This document shows, one piece after another, positions 56,087 through 64,000 of a stretch of 64,000 nt of DNA. The position numbers and the translations under genes were made by a program. The DNA is from Shewanella polaris (GTDB taxonomy: Bacteria > Pseudomonadota > Gammaproteobacteria > Enterobacterales > Shewanellaceae). The notes under the pieces are model-generated. The model saw nothing but the letters and a program-made list of their open reading frames with translations, ran no database searches and was not told where the DNA came from. Positions within the stretch are counted from its first letter, which is position 1. Each line of letters starts with the position of its first letter. Where the stretch lies: the NCBI RefSeq assembly GCF_006385555.1, contig NZ_CP041036.1:992001-1056000 (forward strand). Reading direction: 5' to 3'.

Positions 56087-56835
56087 TGGCTACAGTAACC
56101 CTTGATACGCCCGCTGTACTCATTACCGGAGCCAGTTCTGGCATTGGTTTTGCGTTGGCCGAACATTACCTCAGACAAGGTGTTGAGGTTATTGCCTGTG
56201 GCCGCAATGCTCAAGCTTTAAAAGCCATTTCAGGTGCAACAGTACTTGAGTTTGATATTACTGATAGCACTCAGGTTGAAGCCGCGGCAATTAAACTTAA
56301 GCAACTATTACACAATAACCACTGGCAGCTACAGCAGGTGATACTTAATGCTGGCAGCTGCGAATATATTGACGATGCACTACATTTTGATTCAGCGTTA
56401 TTTGCGCGAGTAATCAACACCAATGTGGTTGCTATGGGGTATTGCCTCGAACATTTTTTGCCTTTACTCAATCGCGGTGCACGACTCGGATTAATGAGCT
56501 CAAGTGCTACTTATTTACCGTTTCCTCGTGCCGAAGCTTATGGTACATCAAAAGCCGCAATTAGTTATTTAGGCCGCAGCTTACGGGTTGACCTTGCTGA
56601 GCATGGTATTGGGGTTAGCGTAATTTGCCCTGGGTTTGTTAAAACACCACTCACAGATAAAAATGATTTTGCGATGCCGATGCAAATAACCGCACAGCAA
56701 GCCGCAGTCGCTATTTATAATGGCATGCAGCGTCAACGTAATGAAATTCACTTTCCGGGTAAATTTACCTGGTTACTAAAATTAGCATCCTTGTTACCAG
56801 AATCATTATTAGTATCGTTATTGACAAAAAAATAG
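56086..56835 (+). CDS. Short-chain dehydrogenase/reductase
   Basis: 249 residues. The nucleotide-binding motif TGASSGIG is at about 12-19. The catalytic YxxxK is in AEAYGTSKAAI (~148-158) with the preceding Ser (LMSSSAT). An NAD(P)-dependent oxidoreductase whose substrate is unknown; context suggests a lipid or lipid-derived carbonyl. It overlaps the NTF2-like gene and is 66 bp before the FAD protein. Confidence 0.9.
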   Translation: MATVTLDTPAVLITGASSGIGFALAEHYLRQGVEVIACGRNAQALKAISGATVLEFDITDSTQVEAAAIKLKQLLHNNHWQLQQVILNAGSCEYIDDALHFDSALFARVINTNVVAMGYCLEHFLPLLNRGARLGLMSSSATYLPFPRAEAYGTSKAAISYLGRSLRVDLAEHGIGVSVICPGFVKTPLTDKNDFAMPMQITAQQAAVAIYNGMQRQRNEIHFPGKFTWLLKLASLLPESLLVSLLTKK

Positions 56836-56901
56836 CTAAATATAATTAATATTAAAAATGGTTAGCAACTCACTTCTAAATGCTAGACGAAGGATTATTA
56901 A

Positions 56902-58170
56902 ATGAAAAATATCGCCGTTATCGGTACTGGAATTTCGGGGTTAACCTGCGCGCATTTACTCAGTCGCGAGCACAAGGTCACCGTGTTTGAGGCCAATGAT
57001 TATATTGGTGGTCACACTGCAACGGTTGATGTTGAAGTCGAGGGCAAACCCTATGCTATCGATAGCGGTTTTATTGTTTTTAATGACCGAACTTATCCAC
57101 TTTTTGAAACCTTAATGGCGCAACTTAAGGTTAAATCACTGCCTACTGAGATGAGTTTTAGCGTGAACAATGCCATTACGGGGCTTGAATATAATGGCCA
57201 TAACTTATGGAGCTTGTTTGCTCAGCGTCGTAATTTATTTCGTCCAAGTTTTTATAAATTTTTAGCTGAAATTGTTCGTTTTAACAATGGCTGTAAAGCC
57301 ATTTACGAAGCCGATGATTATCCTAGTGCTTCTTTAGGCGAGTATTTAGATCAGCAGGGCTTTTCAGGTTTTTTTTGTGAACACTATATTTTGCCAATGG
57401 GCGCGGCTATTTGGTCTGCCAGTATTGATGATATGCGAGGTTTCTCACTGCGATTTTTTATTCGTTTCTTTCAGCATCATGGCTTATTAAATGTTAACGA
57501 TCGCCCGCAGTGGTCTGTACTCGAAGGTGGCTCGCGCAGTTATATTCCTGCGCTCACCGCGCCATTTAAAGAGCGTATTAATCTTAATTCGCCAGTAACG
57601 GGCATTAAGCGCAGTGATGCTGGTGTACATATTCAAGTGGCTAACGGGGAATGGCAACAGTTTGATGATGTGGTGCTAACGTGTCACAGTGACCAAGCTT
57701 TGGCGATGCTAACCGATCCAAGCAAAGATGAAACTGATATATTGGCGCCAATGGAATATCAAAATAACGAAGTTGTGTTGCACACTGACATTAACGTATT
57801 ACCCAAACGTAAAGCGGCATGGGCCAGTTGGAACTATCGCCTTGATGGCGAAAATCAGCAGGATATCACTCAGCGCCCTGCCAGTGTCACTTACAACATG
57901 AACATTTTGCAGCGTTTACCTAAAGATGCACCGACTTTTTGCGTGACCTTGAATCAAACTGACATCATTGACGACAGTAAAATTTTGCGTAAGTTTAATT
58001 ATGCTCATCCAGTGTTTAATGATGCCAGTATGAAGTCTCAAGCCAAGCGGTCACTGATTAATGGTAAACGTAATACTTACTATGCAGGTGCATACTGGCA
58101 CAATGGGTTCCACGAAGACGGGGTGCGCAGTGCTGTTGATGTATGTCAGCTTTTTGGAATCAGTCTATGA
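56902..58170 (+). CDS. FAD-dependent amine-oxidase-like oxidoreductase
   Basis: 422 residues. The N-terminal dinucleotide motif IGTGISGLTCAHLL is followed by a glycine-rich EANDYIGGHTATV segment typical of the amine oxidase/phytoene desaturase superfamily. The C-terminus YYAGAYWHNGFHEDGVRSAVDV is the usual FAD-closing stretch. In related clusters this protein is paired with a CFA-like methyltransferase in fatty-acid modification. It overlaps the DUF1365 gene by 4 bp. Confidence 0.88.
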   Translation: MKNIAVIGTGISGLTCAHLLSREHKVTVFEANDYIGGHTATVDVEVEGKPYAIDSGFIVFNDRTYPLFETLMAQLKVKSLPTEMSFSVNNAITGLEYNGHNLWSLFAQRRNLFRPSFYKFLAEIVRFNNGCKAIYEADDYPSASLGEYLDQQGFSGFFCEHYILPMGAAIWSASIDDMRGFSLRFFIRFFQHHGLLNVNDRPQWSVLEGGSRSYIPALTAPFKERINLNSPVTGIKRSDAGVHIQVANGEWQQFDDVVLTCHSDQALAMLTDPSKDETDILAPMEYQNNEVVLHTDINVLPKRKAAWASWNYRLDGENQQDITQRPASVTYNMNILQRLPKDAPTFCVTLNQTDIIDDSKILRKFNYAHPVFNDASMKSQAKRSLINGKRNTYYAGAYWHNGFHEDGVRSAVDVCQLFGISL

Positions 58171-58982
58171 CCTTAACTTCATCACAAACCGATCGTTTAA
58201 ACAGTGGCATTTACACCGGCATGGTGAACCACCGTCGCCACGAGCCTAAATTGCACAGTTTTGGTTATCGTATTGCGATGATGGCGATTGATTTAGATGA
58301 GGTTGAAGCCATTACGGCAACCACTAAGTTGTTTTCAACCGATAGGTTTACGCCGCTAAAATTTAAACCAAGCGATTACCTTAACGCGCTGGATAAGCAG
58401 TTTGCCGACAAGCTTGTGCTGTCTGACGCGTGCAGTGGCGATGATGCTTTTGCATTAAAACAACGGTTGCTAGCAACGATTAAGCATTTAGGCGCAAGTC
58501 AAACGTGTGACAAAGTAATTTTTTCTGGGCAAATTCGTCACTTTGGTTTTTATTTCAGTCCGGTGAATTTTTACTTTTGTTACCATCAAGACGAAATGGT
58601 TTATATGTTGGCTGAAGTGAGCAATACACCATGGAATGAGCGCCATTGTTATCTGGTTGATATTGCTAATAGCACTCACACCGACAAAGTCTTTCATGTG
58701 TCTCCGTTTATGAATTTAGACATGCATTATTTATGGCGGATTACGCCTCCGGGAAAACACTTAAAAGTGACCATCGAGAATCGTAATGACGATAACCGCA
58801 AATTATTTGATGCCGGTTTAGTACTAAAACGCCAACCTATTACCGCTAAAAGCATGCGTAATTTTATGCTGCATTTTCCGCTGATGACCGGAAAAATTAT
58901 GTTGGGTATTTATTGGCAAGCGTTAACGTTATTTGTTAAACGCATCCCTTTTGTTGGCAAGCAAACGACAAAACCTGCGTAA
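58167..58982 (+). CDS. DUF1365 protein
   Basis: 271 residues from the ATG at 58167, which overlaps the previous stop (ATGA); a frame from 58143 lies inside the FAD gene. DUF1365 hallmarks: IYTGMVNHRRHEPKLHSFGYRIAMMAIDLDE, IRHFGFYFSPVNFYFCYHQ and EVSNTPWNERHCYLV. Biochemical role unknown; nearly always next to the FAD protein and the CFA-like methyltransferase. Confidence 0.9.
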   Translation: MTLTSSQTDRLNSGIYTGMVNHRRHEPKLHSFGYRIAMMAIDLDEVEAITATTKLFSTDRFTPLKFKPSDYLNALDKQFADKLVLSDACSGDDAFALKQRLLATIKHLGASQTCDKVIFSGQIRHFGFYFSPVNFYFCYHQDEMVYMLAEVSNTPWNERHCYLVDIANSTHTDKVFHVSPFMNLDMHYLWRITPPGKHLKVTIENRNDDNRKLFDAGLVLKRQPITAKSMRNFMLHFPLMTGKIMLGIYWQALTLFVKRIPFVGKQTTKPA

Positions 58983-59059
58983 TCAACACCCTTTTATTCA
59001 CCGACAGTAAAACAAATGTAAACCAAATGGACTGACGCAACGTATTGACTGCTAATAGG

Positions 59060-59127
59060 GTTATATCAGCAATAGTTAGCTAATAGTTACCTATCTAAGA
59101 GTTACTTAGCTAATAGTGACCCAATCA
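59060..59127 (+). repeat. Imperfect short repeats upstream of the CFA-synthase-like gene
   Basis: Variants of AGTTAGCTAATAGTTAC and AGTTACTTAGCTAATAGTGAC recur through about 70 bp in the 150-bp gap before the methyltransferase gene. Possible slippage or a regulator-binding array. Confidence 0.35.
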
Positions 59128-59155
59128 ATAGCAGTTGATGAACTGGAGACAATAC

Positions 59156-60391
59156 ATGGAAAACACGGCCACACAAAGTAGCATGGCTCAAGCAAGTTTA
59201 TCTGACAGCCTAGCAAGAAAAATTCTGCTTCGCGCACTAGCGCATCTTGCTGAAGGTCATTTAACCATTGTTGATGGCAATCAAACCTCTGAGTTTGGTG
59301 ATGCCAAAAGTGATCTTCACGCTACCATGCAAGTTCAACATGCTAAGTTTTATCGCCAAGTCGTATTTGGTGGATCAATTGGTGCAGGTGAAGCCTATAT
59401 TCAAGGTCATTGGTCTAGCCCAGACTTAACCAAAGTGGTGCAAGTCTTTGCCCGTAACTTAGCCTTACTCGACAACATCGAACGTTATTTTTCATGGTTA
59501 AGTAATGGCATTAGTCGAATCAAACATGTGCTAAATCGCAATTCTGAAGCAGGTTCTAAACGCAATATTTTGGCGCATTACGATTTAGGTAATGACATGT
59601 ATCAGCAGTTTTTAGACCCAGAAATGATGTATTCCAGCGCGCTATATCCGACTGACGATAGCAGTTTAGATGAAGCGCAATTACACAAGTTGCATACCAT
59701 TTGTGAACGATTGGAGTTAACTCCAGGTCAAACCTTGCTTGAAGTAGGAACCGGTTGGGGCGCGTTAGCTATTTATGCTGCTAAACACTTTGGTGTGCAT
59801 GTTACTACCACCACCATTTCGGATGCTCAATTTGACTATGCACAGGCGCGAGTGAAGCAAGAAGGGCTGGAAGATAATATTACCTTGCTTAAGCAAGACT
59901 ACCGATTATTGACCGGTGAATATGACCGTGTAGTGTCGATAGAAATGATTGAAGCTGTAGGTCATCAATATCTTGGCGGCTTTTTTGAAAAATTACAGCA
60001 ATTACTTAAACCAAATGGGCGAATGTTAATTCAAGCGATTACCATTGCCGATCAACGTTATGACAGCTATCGCAACAGTGTAGACTTTATTCAACGCTAT
60101 ATTTTCCCTGGAGGCTGCCTGCCTTCAGTGAGTGAAATGACCAAACACATTGCCAAAAAAACCGACATGGTGACTTGGTCTGTAAGTGATATGGGTAAAG
60201 ATTATGCGCGGACATTACGCCACTGGCATGAGAATTTTGATGCCGCTTACGACAAGATTAAAGCGTTAAATTACGGCGACGATTTTATTCGAATGTGGAA
60301 GTTTTACCTAAGCTACTGTGAAGGCGGTTTTTTAGAACGCACCACCAGTACCGTACATTTAGTCGCTGTTCGCCCTCAATACCGTCTTTAA
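59156..60391 (+). CDS. Cyclopropane-fatty-acid synthase family methyltransferase
   Basis: 411 residues from the ATG at 59156 (GGAG 8 nt before). An SAM-binding motif LLEVGTGWGALAIYAAKHFG is at ~198-217, with the CFA signatures SKRNILAHYDLGNDMYQQFLDPEMMYSSALY, SIEMIEAVGHQYLGGFFEKL and YIFPGGCLPS. It methylates unsaturated acyl chains of phospholipids. Whether it makes cyclopropanes or methylated (furan-precursor) acids is uncertain because of the neighbouring FAD, DUF1365 and SDR genes. Confidence 0.93.
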   Translation: MENTATQSSMAQASLSDSLARKILLRALAHLAEGHLTIVDGNQTSEFGDAKSDLHATMQVQHAKFYRQVVFGGSIGAGEAYIQGHWSSPDLTKVVQVFARNLALLDNIERYFSWLSNGISRIKHVLNRNSEAGSKRNILAHYDLGNDMYQQFLDPEMMYSSALYPTDDSSLDEAQLHKLHTICERLELTPGQTLLEVGTGWGALAIYAAKHFGVHVTTTTISDAQFDYAQARVKQEGLEDNITLLKQDYRLLTGEYDRVVSIEMIEAVGHQYLGGFFEKLQQLLKPNGRMLIQAITIADQRYDSYRNSVDFIQRYIFPGGCLPSVSEMTKHIAKKTDMVTWSVSDMGKDYARTLRHWHENFDAAYDKIKALNYGDDFIRMWKFYLSYCEGGFLERTTSTVHLVAVRPQYRL

Positions 60392-60487
60392 TCGATTAGA
60401 TACGGTTGTCTTTTCTAATGCTACATAGTCATTCACATCCCCGGTAATATTTTGCCGGGACGTCTCATCCTGTTTGAGTGAGGTGTT

Positions 60488-61018
60488 ATGTCTACTCTTA
60501 GTCTTCCACCAACGTTATTTATTGTGATTAACGCTGTGTGTTTTCAATTGGTATGGTGGGCTGGTGTATTAGGCCATAATCAACTTATCTTGTTGTCTAT
60601 TTTACTGATTATTAGTCATTTTTTATTATCAACATCCGTTAACCATGACGCTAGAGTCATGTGTGTGTGTGGTGGGATTGGCATCGTTGTTGATAGTTTA
60701 TTAACAGGGTTTGGTGTATTTGAGTTCAATATTATTCCTTATTGGCTTGGGTTGTTGTGGCTCTACTTTGCACTGAGTTTACATTACAGCTTAGCGATAT
60801 TTAGAACGTTTCCCATATGGTTACAATCATTATTGGGCGGTCTATTCGGTTGTTTAAGTTACATGGCCGGAGCAAAATTTGATGCAGTGGTGTTGCCCTT
60901 GGGTAATGTCTGGAGTGTATTTATATTGGCTTTGATCTGGAGTGGCTTATTTCCCGTATTACTCCATATTAGCCATCGTATTACTCGACGGCATATTGCT
61001 ATGGAGGATCGCACATGA
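60488..61018 (+). CDS. DUF2878 membrane protein
   Basis: 176 residues with about five to six membrane helices, starting FIVINAVCFQLVWWAGVLG and containing SVNHDARVMCVCGGIGIVVDSLLTGFGVFEF, typical of DUF2878. Function unknown. It overlaps the next gene by 4 bp and belongs to the lipid operon. Confidence 0.85.
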   Translation: MSTLSLPPTLFIVINAVCFQLVWWAGVLGHNQLILLSILLIISHFLLSTSVNHDARVMCVCGGIGIVVDSLLTGFGVFEFNIIPYWLGLLWLYFALSLHYSLAIFRTFPIWLQSLLGGLFGCLSYMAGAKFDAVVLPLGNVWSVFILALIWSGLFPVLLHISHRITRRHIAMEDRT

Positions 61019-61647
61019 AAACCTTACATAATGTTGCCAAAGAAAATCTACATTTTAGGCCGTCCCTATCGACACATTGGTTGGTAGAATTATTGTTTGG
61101 TATGGTGGGCGCATTAGTATTAGCGCTAACCGTTATGTTTAGTATTAATGATGCCTCAGCCAGTGAGTCCGATATTGGTGCGGCAACACCTCTTTTTATC
61201 ACCAACACCACAAATGACTCACTTGTTGAAGTCGGTACTGCCGATATGAGCCTGTTATGGTTTGATATTTATAGTGCAAAATTATTTTCTATTGATGGCA
61301 AGTATCGAGCCAATCGATTTCCACTGATACTTGATATCAAATATCACCGTGATATTGATGCCATTGATTTGGTTACTGCCACTATTGAGCAATGGCAACA
61401 TTTAGGGTTAGCCGAAGAAAATATTGAACTCTATCGCCAACAATTAGTTAATGCATGGCCTGATGTGAAAGAGGGCGACAGACTGACTTTTAGGGTTAAC
61501 ACCCCTGAGGATGCTGCATTCTTACTCAACGACGCACCTTATTACCAAGTCAGTAATGCTCAATTCCCTGCAGCTTTTCTTGATATTTGGTTATCAGAAA
61601 AAACCAGCCAACCTGAGTTACGTAAACAACTGATTGGAGTTAACTAA
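61015..61647 (+). CDS. Chalcone isomerase-like (CHI-fold) protein, membrane-anchored or exported
   Basis: 210 residues. A hydrophobic N-terminal segment (about 25-50) precedes a CHI-like domain with EVGTADMSLLWFDIYSAKLFS, HRDIDAIDLVTATIEQWQHLGL and AAFLDIWLSEKTSQPELRKQLIG. Many bacterial members bind fatty acids rather than chalcones. Probably exported or anchored with the domain outside. It overlaps both neighbours. Confidence 0.85.
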   Translation: MKTLHNVAKENLHFRPSLSTHWLVELLFGMVGALVLALTVMFSINDASASESDIGAATPLFITNTTNDSLVEVGTADMSLLWFDIYSAKLFSIDGKYRANRFPLILDIKYHRDIDAIDLVTATIEQWQHLGLAEENIELYRQQLVNAWPDVKEGDRLTFRVNTPEDAAFLLNDAPYYQVSNAQFPAAFLDIWLSEKTSQPELRKQLIGVN

Positions 61648-62291
61648 TGAATTCAGTTCTATTATCCATACGTCAGCCAAAGCATTTTTTTACACGAGTG
61701 TTAACGCAAAATCGCATTGTCCAATACACAAAAAGATGCACTGGCAAACTCGCTAAACCCTTTTTATACGGCGCAATACTATTAGGCGTAATGTCATGTT
61801 CGTCTGCATCGATTGAAGATTATCAACAAACAACTCCAACGTTAGATTTAGCCACATTTTTTGACGGTAAATTAACCGCAGCTGGAGTCGTACAAGATTT
61901 TTCAGGCAAGGTAACTCGCAAATTTACAGTCACCATGGAAGCGCACTGGGTTGATTCACCTGAAGGTAAGCAGGGGGTGATAAATGAATGGTTTATTTAT
62001 GATGATGGCGAAAAGCAAACTCGAGTGTGGAACATTACTGACAAAGGTAATGGGCTATACCAGGGAACGGCTAATGACATTCTAGGCATTGCCCAAGGTG
62101 AGTCGCGCGGTAGTGCATTACGTTGGCGTTACGACATGATATTGCCGGTAGATGGTAACGAGTATGAGGTTCATTTTGACGATTGGATGTTTTTAGTTGA
62201 TGAGCAAACCATTATTAATAAAAGCGATATTATAAAATTTGGTGTAACGGTTGCCCAAGTGACTTTGGTCATTTCTAAGCAGCCTAACTAA
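61647..62291 (+). CDS. DUF3833 lipoprotein
   Basis: 214 residues. A long N-terminus leads to the lipobox LLGVMSC with the putative lipidated Cys near residue 51, so the true start may be a later one. The DUF3833 body is rich in beta strands (DFSGKVTRKFTVTMEAHW, WNITDKGNGLYQGTANDILG, LPVDGNEYEVHFDDWMF). Last gene of the lipid operon; the 1-bp overlap suggests coupling with the CHI gene. Confidence 0.85.
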   Translation: MNSVLLSIRQPKHFFTRVLTQNRIVQYTKRCTGKLAKPFLYGAILLGVMSCSSASIEDYQQTTPTLDLATFFDGKLTAAGVVQDFSGKVTRKFTVTMEAHWVDSPEGKQGVINEWFIYDDGEKQTRVWNITDKGNGLYQGTANDILGIAQGESRGSALRWRYDMILPVDGNEYEVHFDDWMFLVDEQTIINKSDIIKFGVTVAQVTLVISKQPN

Positions 62292-62376
62292 GCAGTAGCT
62301 TACGTAATGGGACTGCTAAGAATTCCAAGGCGTTGAGTTGGAAATTACAGTAATGTTTCAAATCGAATTTGACAAA

Positions 62377-62405
62377 AAATGGACTGATTAGAGTCCATTT
62401 TTATG
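62377..62405. terminator. Bidirectional terminator between the lipid operon and DUF3634 gene
   Basis: AAAATGGACT / AGTCCATTTT stem with a short loop, with A and T tracts serving both converging genes. Confidence 0.85.
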
Positions 62406-62422
62406 TTGATAAACAGGCGGTT

Positions 62423-62767
62423 TTAGCCTTTAAGCTTAGATGCGTCAGTTTGTTTTTTGTCGTAATATTCAAACGGAAACTGGTTACGGATTCGCTGGAC
62501 TAGGTTATCGCCTATATTGGCCGTTACATGCAAACGTACATCACCAGATTTTTCTGCTCTAACAGTGCAGGTTAGCTTATTCGATTTGGCGATTGCACGG
62601 CAATCACGTTCAAATTTCTCTGGTATTTTGCCTTTGTGCTTGTTGAGCTTACCGTCTTTAAAATGCATTTCAAAAAGGGTTAATCCACGGCTACTACTGA
62701 AAATTAGTTTATAGGCCAGAAAGCATAATCCTGCAATCACCAGAATTTTAATGATGGTATCAGCCAT
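62423..62767 (-). CDS. DUF3634 small membrane-anchored protein
   Basis: 114 residues: one N-terminal transmembrane helix (~4-22) and a small soluble domain (FEMHFKDGKLNKHKGKIPEKFERDCRAIA..., about 30-100) typical of DUF3634 in Vibrio and Shewanella. Function unknown. GGAGCG precedes the ATG. Confidence 0.82.
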   Translation of the reverse strand: MADTIIKILVIAGLCFLAYKLIFSSSRGLTLFEMHFKDGKLNKHKGKIPEKFERDCRAIAKSNKLTCTVRAEKSGDVRLHVTANIGDNLVQRIRNQFPFEYYDKKQTDASKLKG

Positions 62768-63133
62768 AGTTCGCTCCTTTGTAGCGCATATTTAAGGTGT
62801 TATATTATTGTAAGATACTCCCGTAAGCGCGGTATGCAATGCAATTTTTTTGAAATTTATGCGCGATGTCTAAGTCTTACAAAAACAACTGGCTAAATGA
62901 TCGCCATACCTTGCCTTTAAGTCTTGTATGGCGATTGATCTCAGTGGATATATCGTTATTAACAAAGGTATTCATTATTTGAATCGAACAGACTGTTAAT
63001 GTAATCACTATAACGGTGTTGAGCCGTTTTTATCTAAATTTTTGGGTAATAAAAAACCGCACTTAAGCGGTTTTTTTGTATTCACCAGAGTCTATTTTTA
63101 TGAGTACAAACTAGTACTCATTCACTGTTATCA
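62768..63133. other. Intergenic region with terminators only
   Basis: About 365 bp without a gene. It holds a small hairpin AACGG...CCGTT at about 63012-63031 and the stronger terminator listed separately. Confidence 0.4.
63051..63077 (-). terminator. Terminator downstream of the TorF-like porin gene
   Basis: AAAAAACCGC-ACTTAA-GCGGTTTTTTT, usable on both strands. Confidence 0.9.
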
Positions 63134-63856
63134 CTAGAACGAGTAACTAACGCTCGCCAATAACGTGCCGGTATTTTTATACAGATCAGAACTTACTTCG
63201 TTAGCACCATCAATGTCGGTATCTAAGTAAGCAATAGACATTCCAAAACCAGCAACTTCAGTTGATACGCCAATAGAGTAATCGGAGTAGCTGTCAAAGC
63301 CTTCTCCATCATCAATGGCGTCGCCAAAGTTGTAGCCATAATGCAAATCTAGGCTCCAGTTTTCGACAAACTCCCAGCCATAGTTTATTTCGGTGTAATG
63401 TAGATCTTGATCACTTCCACCATAGTCATTGGTAAACCAGTAAGCGGCTCTAAAACCATTAAAGTCAATTCCTGCACTCACTTCTAAATAGTCTAATTCG
63501 CTATCACCTGGGTAGTTGTAACGATATAGCGTTAAGTCATAACTGGTATCGTCGTTAATCTCGCCATAATAGCCAGCATATAGATCAATTTCTACGTCTG
63601 GACCGTTATAGCCAGGCTCATCAAAATCGACATTACTGCCCCAAGCTCCGACAAAAAAGCCACTTTCATGGCTCCAATCAATATTGGCTTGTAGCGCTGG
63701 ATCTGCGGCTGTTTGTGATACACCACGGAAACGATAATCGTTGGTTACCGTGACAGCACCAGACACTTCTGCCATAGCTAACGGAGCCAGTAGGGTAGCC
63801 GATAATGTTAATCCGCTTAACAGTGCAATTCGCGTTCTTTTTAATGTGTTTGACAC
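63134..63856 (-). CDS. TorF-family putative outer-membrane porin
   Basis: 240 residues from the GTG at 63856, with GGAG 8 nt upstream. An open frame runs to 63964 but would place 36 residues before the signal peptide (KRTRIALLSGLTLSATLLAPLAMA). Mature protein motifs include TVTNDYRFRGVSQTAADPALQANIDWSHESGFFVGAWGSNVDF, typical of TorF/TIGR02001 proteins. Beta-barrel, ending in aromatic Phe (SYSF). Transported substrate unknown. 63857-64000 shows no further gene. Confidence 0.88.
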   Translation of the reverse strand: MSNTLKRTRIALLSGLTLSATLLAPLAMAEVSGAVTVTNDYRFRGVSQTAADPALQANIDWSHESGFFVGAWGSNVDFDEPGYNGPDVEIDLYAGYYGEINDDTSYDLTLYRYNYPGDSELDYLEVSAGIDFNGFRAAYWFTNDYGGSDQDLHYTEINYGWEFVENWSLDLHYGYNFGDAIDDGEGFDSYSDYSIGVSTEVAGFGMSIAYLDTDIDGANEVSSDLYKNTGTLLASVSYSF

Positions 63857-64000
63857 GATATTATCTCCATTTACATAAAATGCAGTCGCTGCTAACTCAA
63901 GCTCTAGCTTCTGCGTATGCCACTTATCAGAATCAAAACCGCAATGGCTTTGTCTGTACCGCATGGCGGTTAAACGTTATTGTTGTTCAAACATAACGTA

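Overview
The window looks like a chromosomal segment of a marine gammaproteobacterium, most likely Shewanella or a close relative. This is inferred from a Vibrio/Shewanella-type lateral flagellar cluster, a pentaheme NrfA nitrite reductase, NnrS, a TorF-family porin, DUF3634 and DUF3833 proteins, and AT-leaning base composition. No rRNA, tRNA or CRISPR array was seen.

Layout. (1) 1-6.4 kb: the 3' part of an M24 aminopeptidase, a four-gene J-domain operon whose three downstream proteins I do not recognise, then minus-strand genes for an FKBP isomerase, a DUF1294 protein and a DUF418 protein. (2) 6.7-45.8 kb: an apparently near-complete secondary (lateral) flagellar system. A minus-strand export/switch operon (fliMNPQR-flhBA) diverges from lafK-fliEFGHIJ across about 940 bp of AT-rich regulatory DNA with large inverted repeats. 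Next come flgAMN (minus), flgBCDEFGHIJKL-lafW (plus), two lateral flagellin genes, and a late operon fliDSTKL-lafS-lafT-lafU that ends with a PilZ gene and a small membrane protein gene. (3) 46-50 kb: an orphan hypothetical gene, an SPFH protein, a DUF4442 hotdog protein and a DUF368 transporter. (4) 50-55.4 kb: a DUF523/DUF1722 gene with a CPD photolyase, then nnrS and nrfA. (5) 55.6-62.3 kb: an eight-gene lipid-modification operon (NTF2-like, SDR, FAD amine oxidase-like, DUF1365, CFA-synthase-like, DUF2878, chalcone-isomerase-like, DUF3833 lipoprotein). Such genes, together with photolyase, are typical of sigma-E/ChrR singlet-oxygen regulons. (6) 62.4-64 kb: DUF3634 and a TorF-type porin.

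How the parts fit. LafK (a sigma-54 activator), sigma-54-like sites before flgB and fliD, FlgM (anti-sigma) and LafS (sigma-28) make up a normal flagellar hierarchy. The lateral FliM lacks the N-terminal CheY-P-binding motif. The motor genes are LafT/LafU, and a PilZ gene follows them, suggesting control by c-di-GMP rather than by chemotaxis.

The most striking structure is a 2.28-kb direct duplication (32286-34565 and 35789-38063). Each copy holds a flagellin gene and about 1.35 kb of upstream non-coding DNA. A frameshifted ISAs1-type transposase remnant lies between the copies. They are nearly identical except for about 135 bp in the central, surface-exposed part of the flagellins, where most changed codons alter the amino acid.
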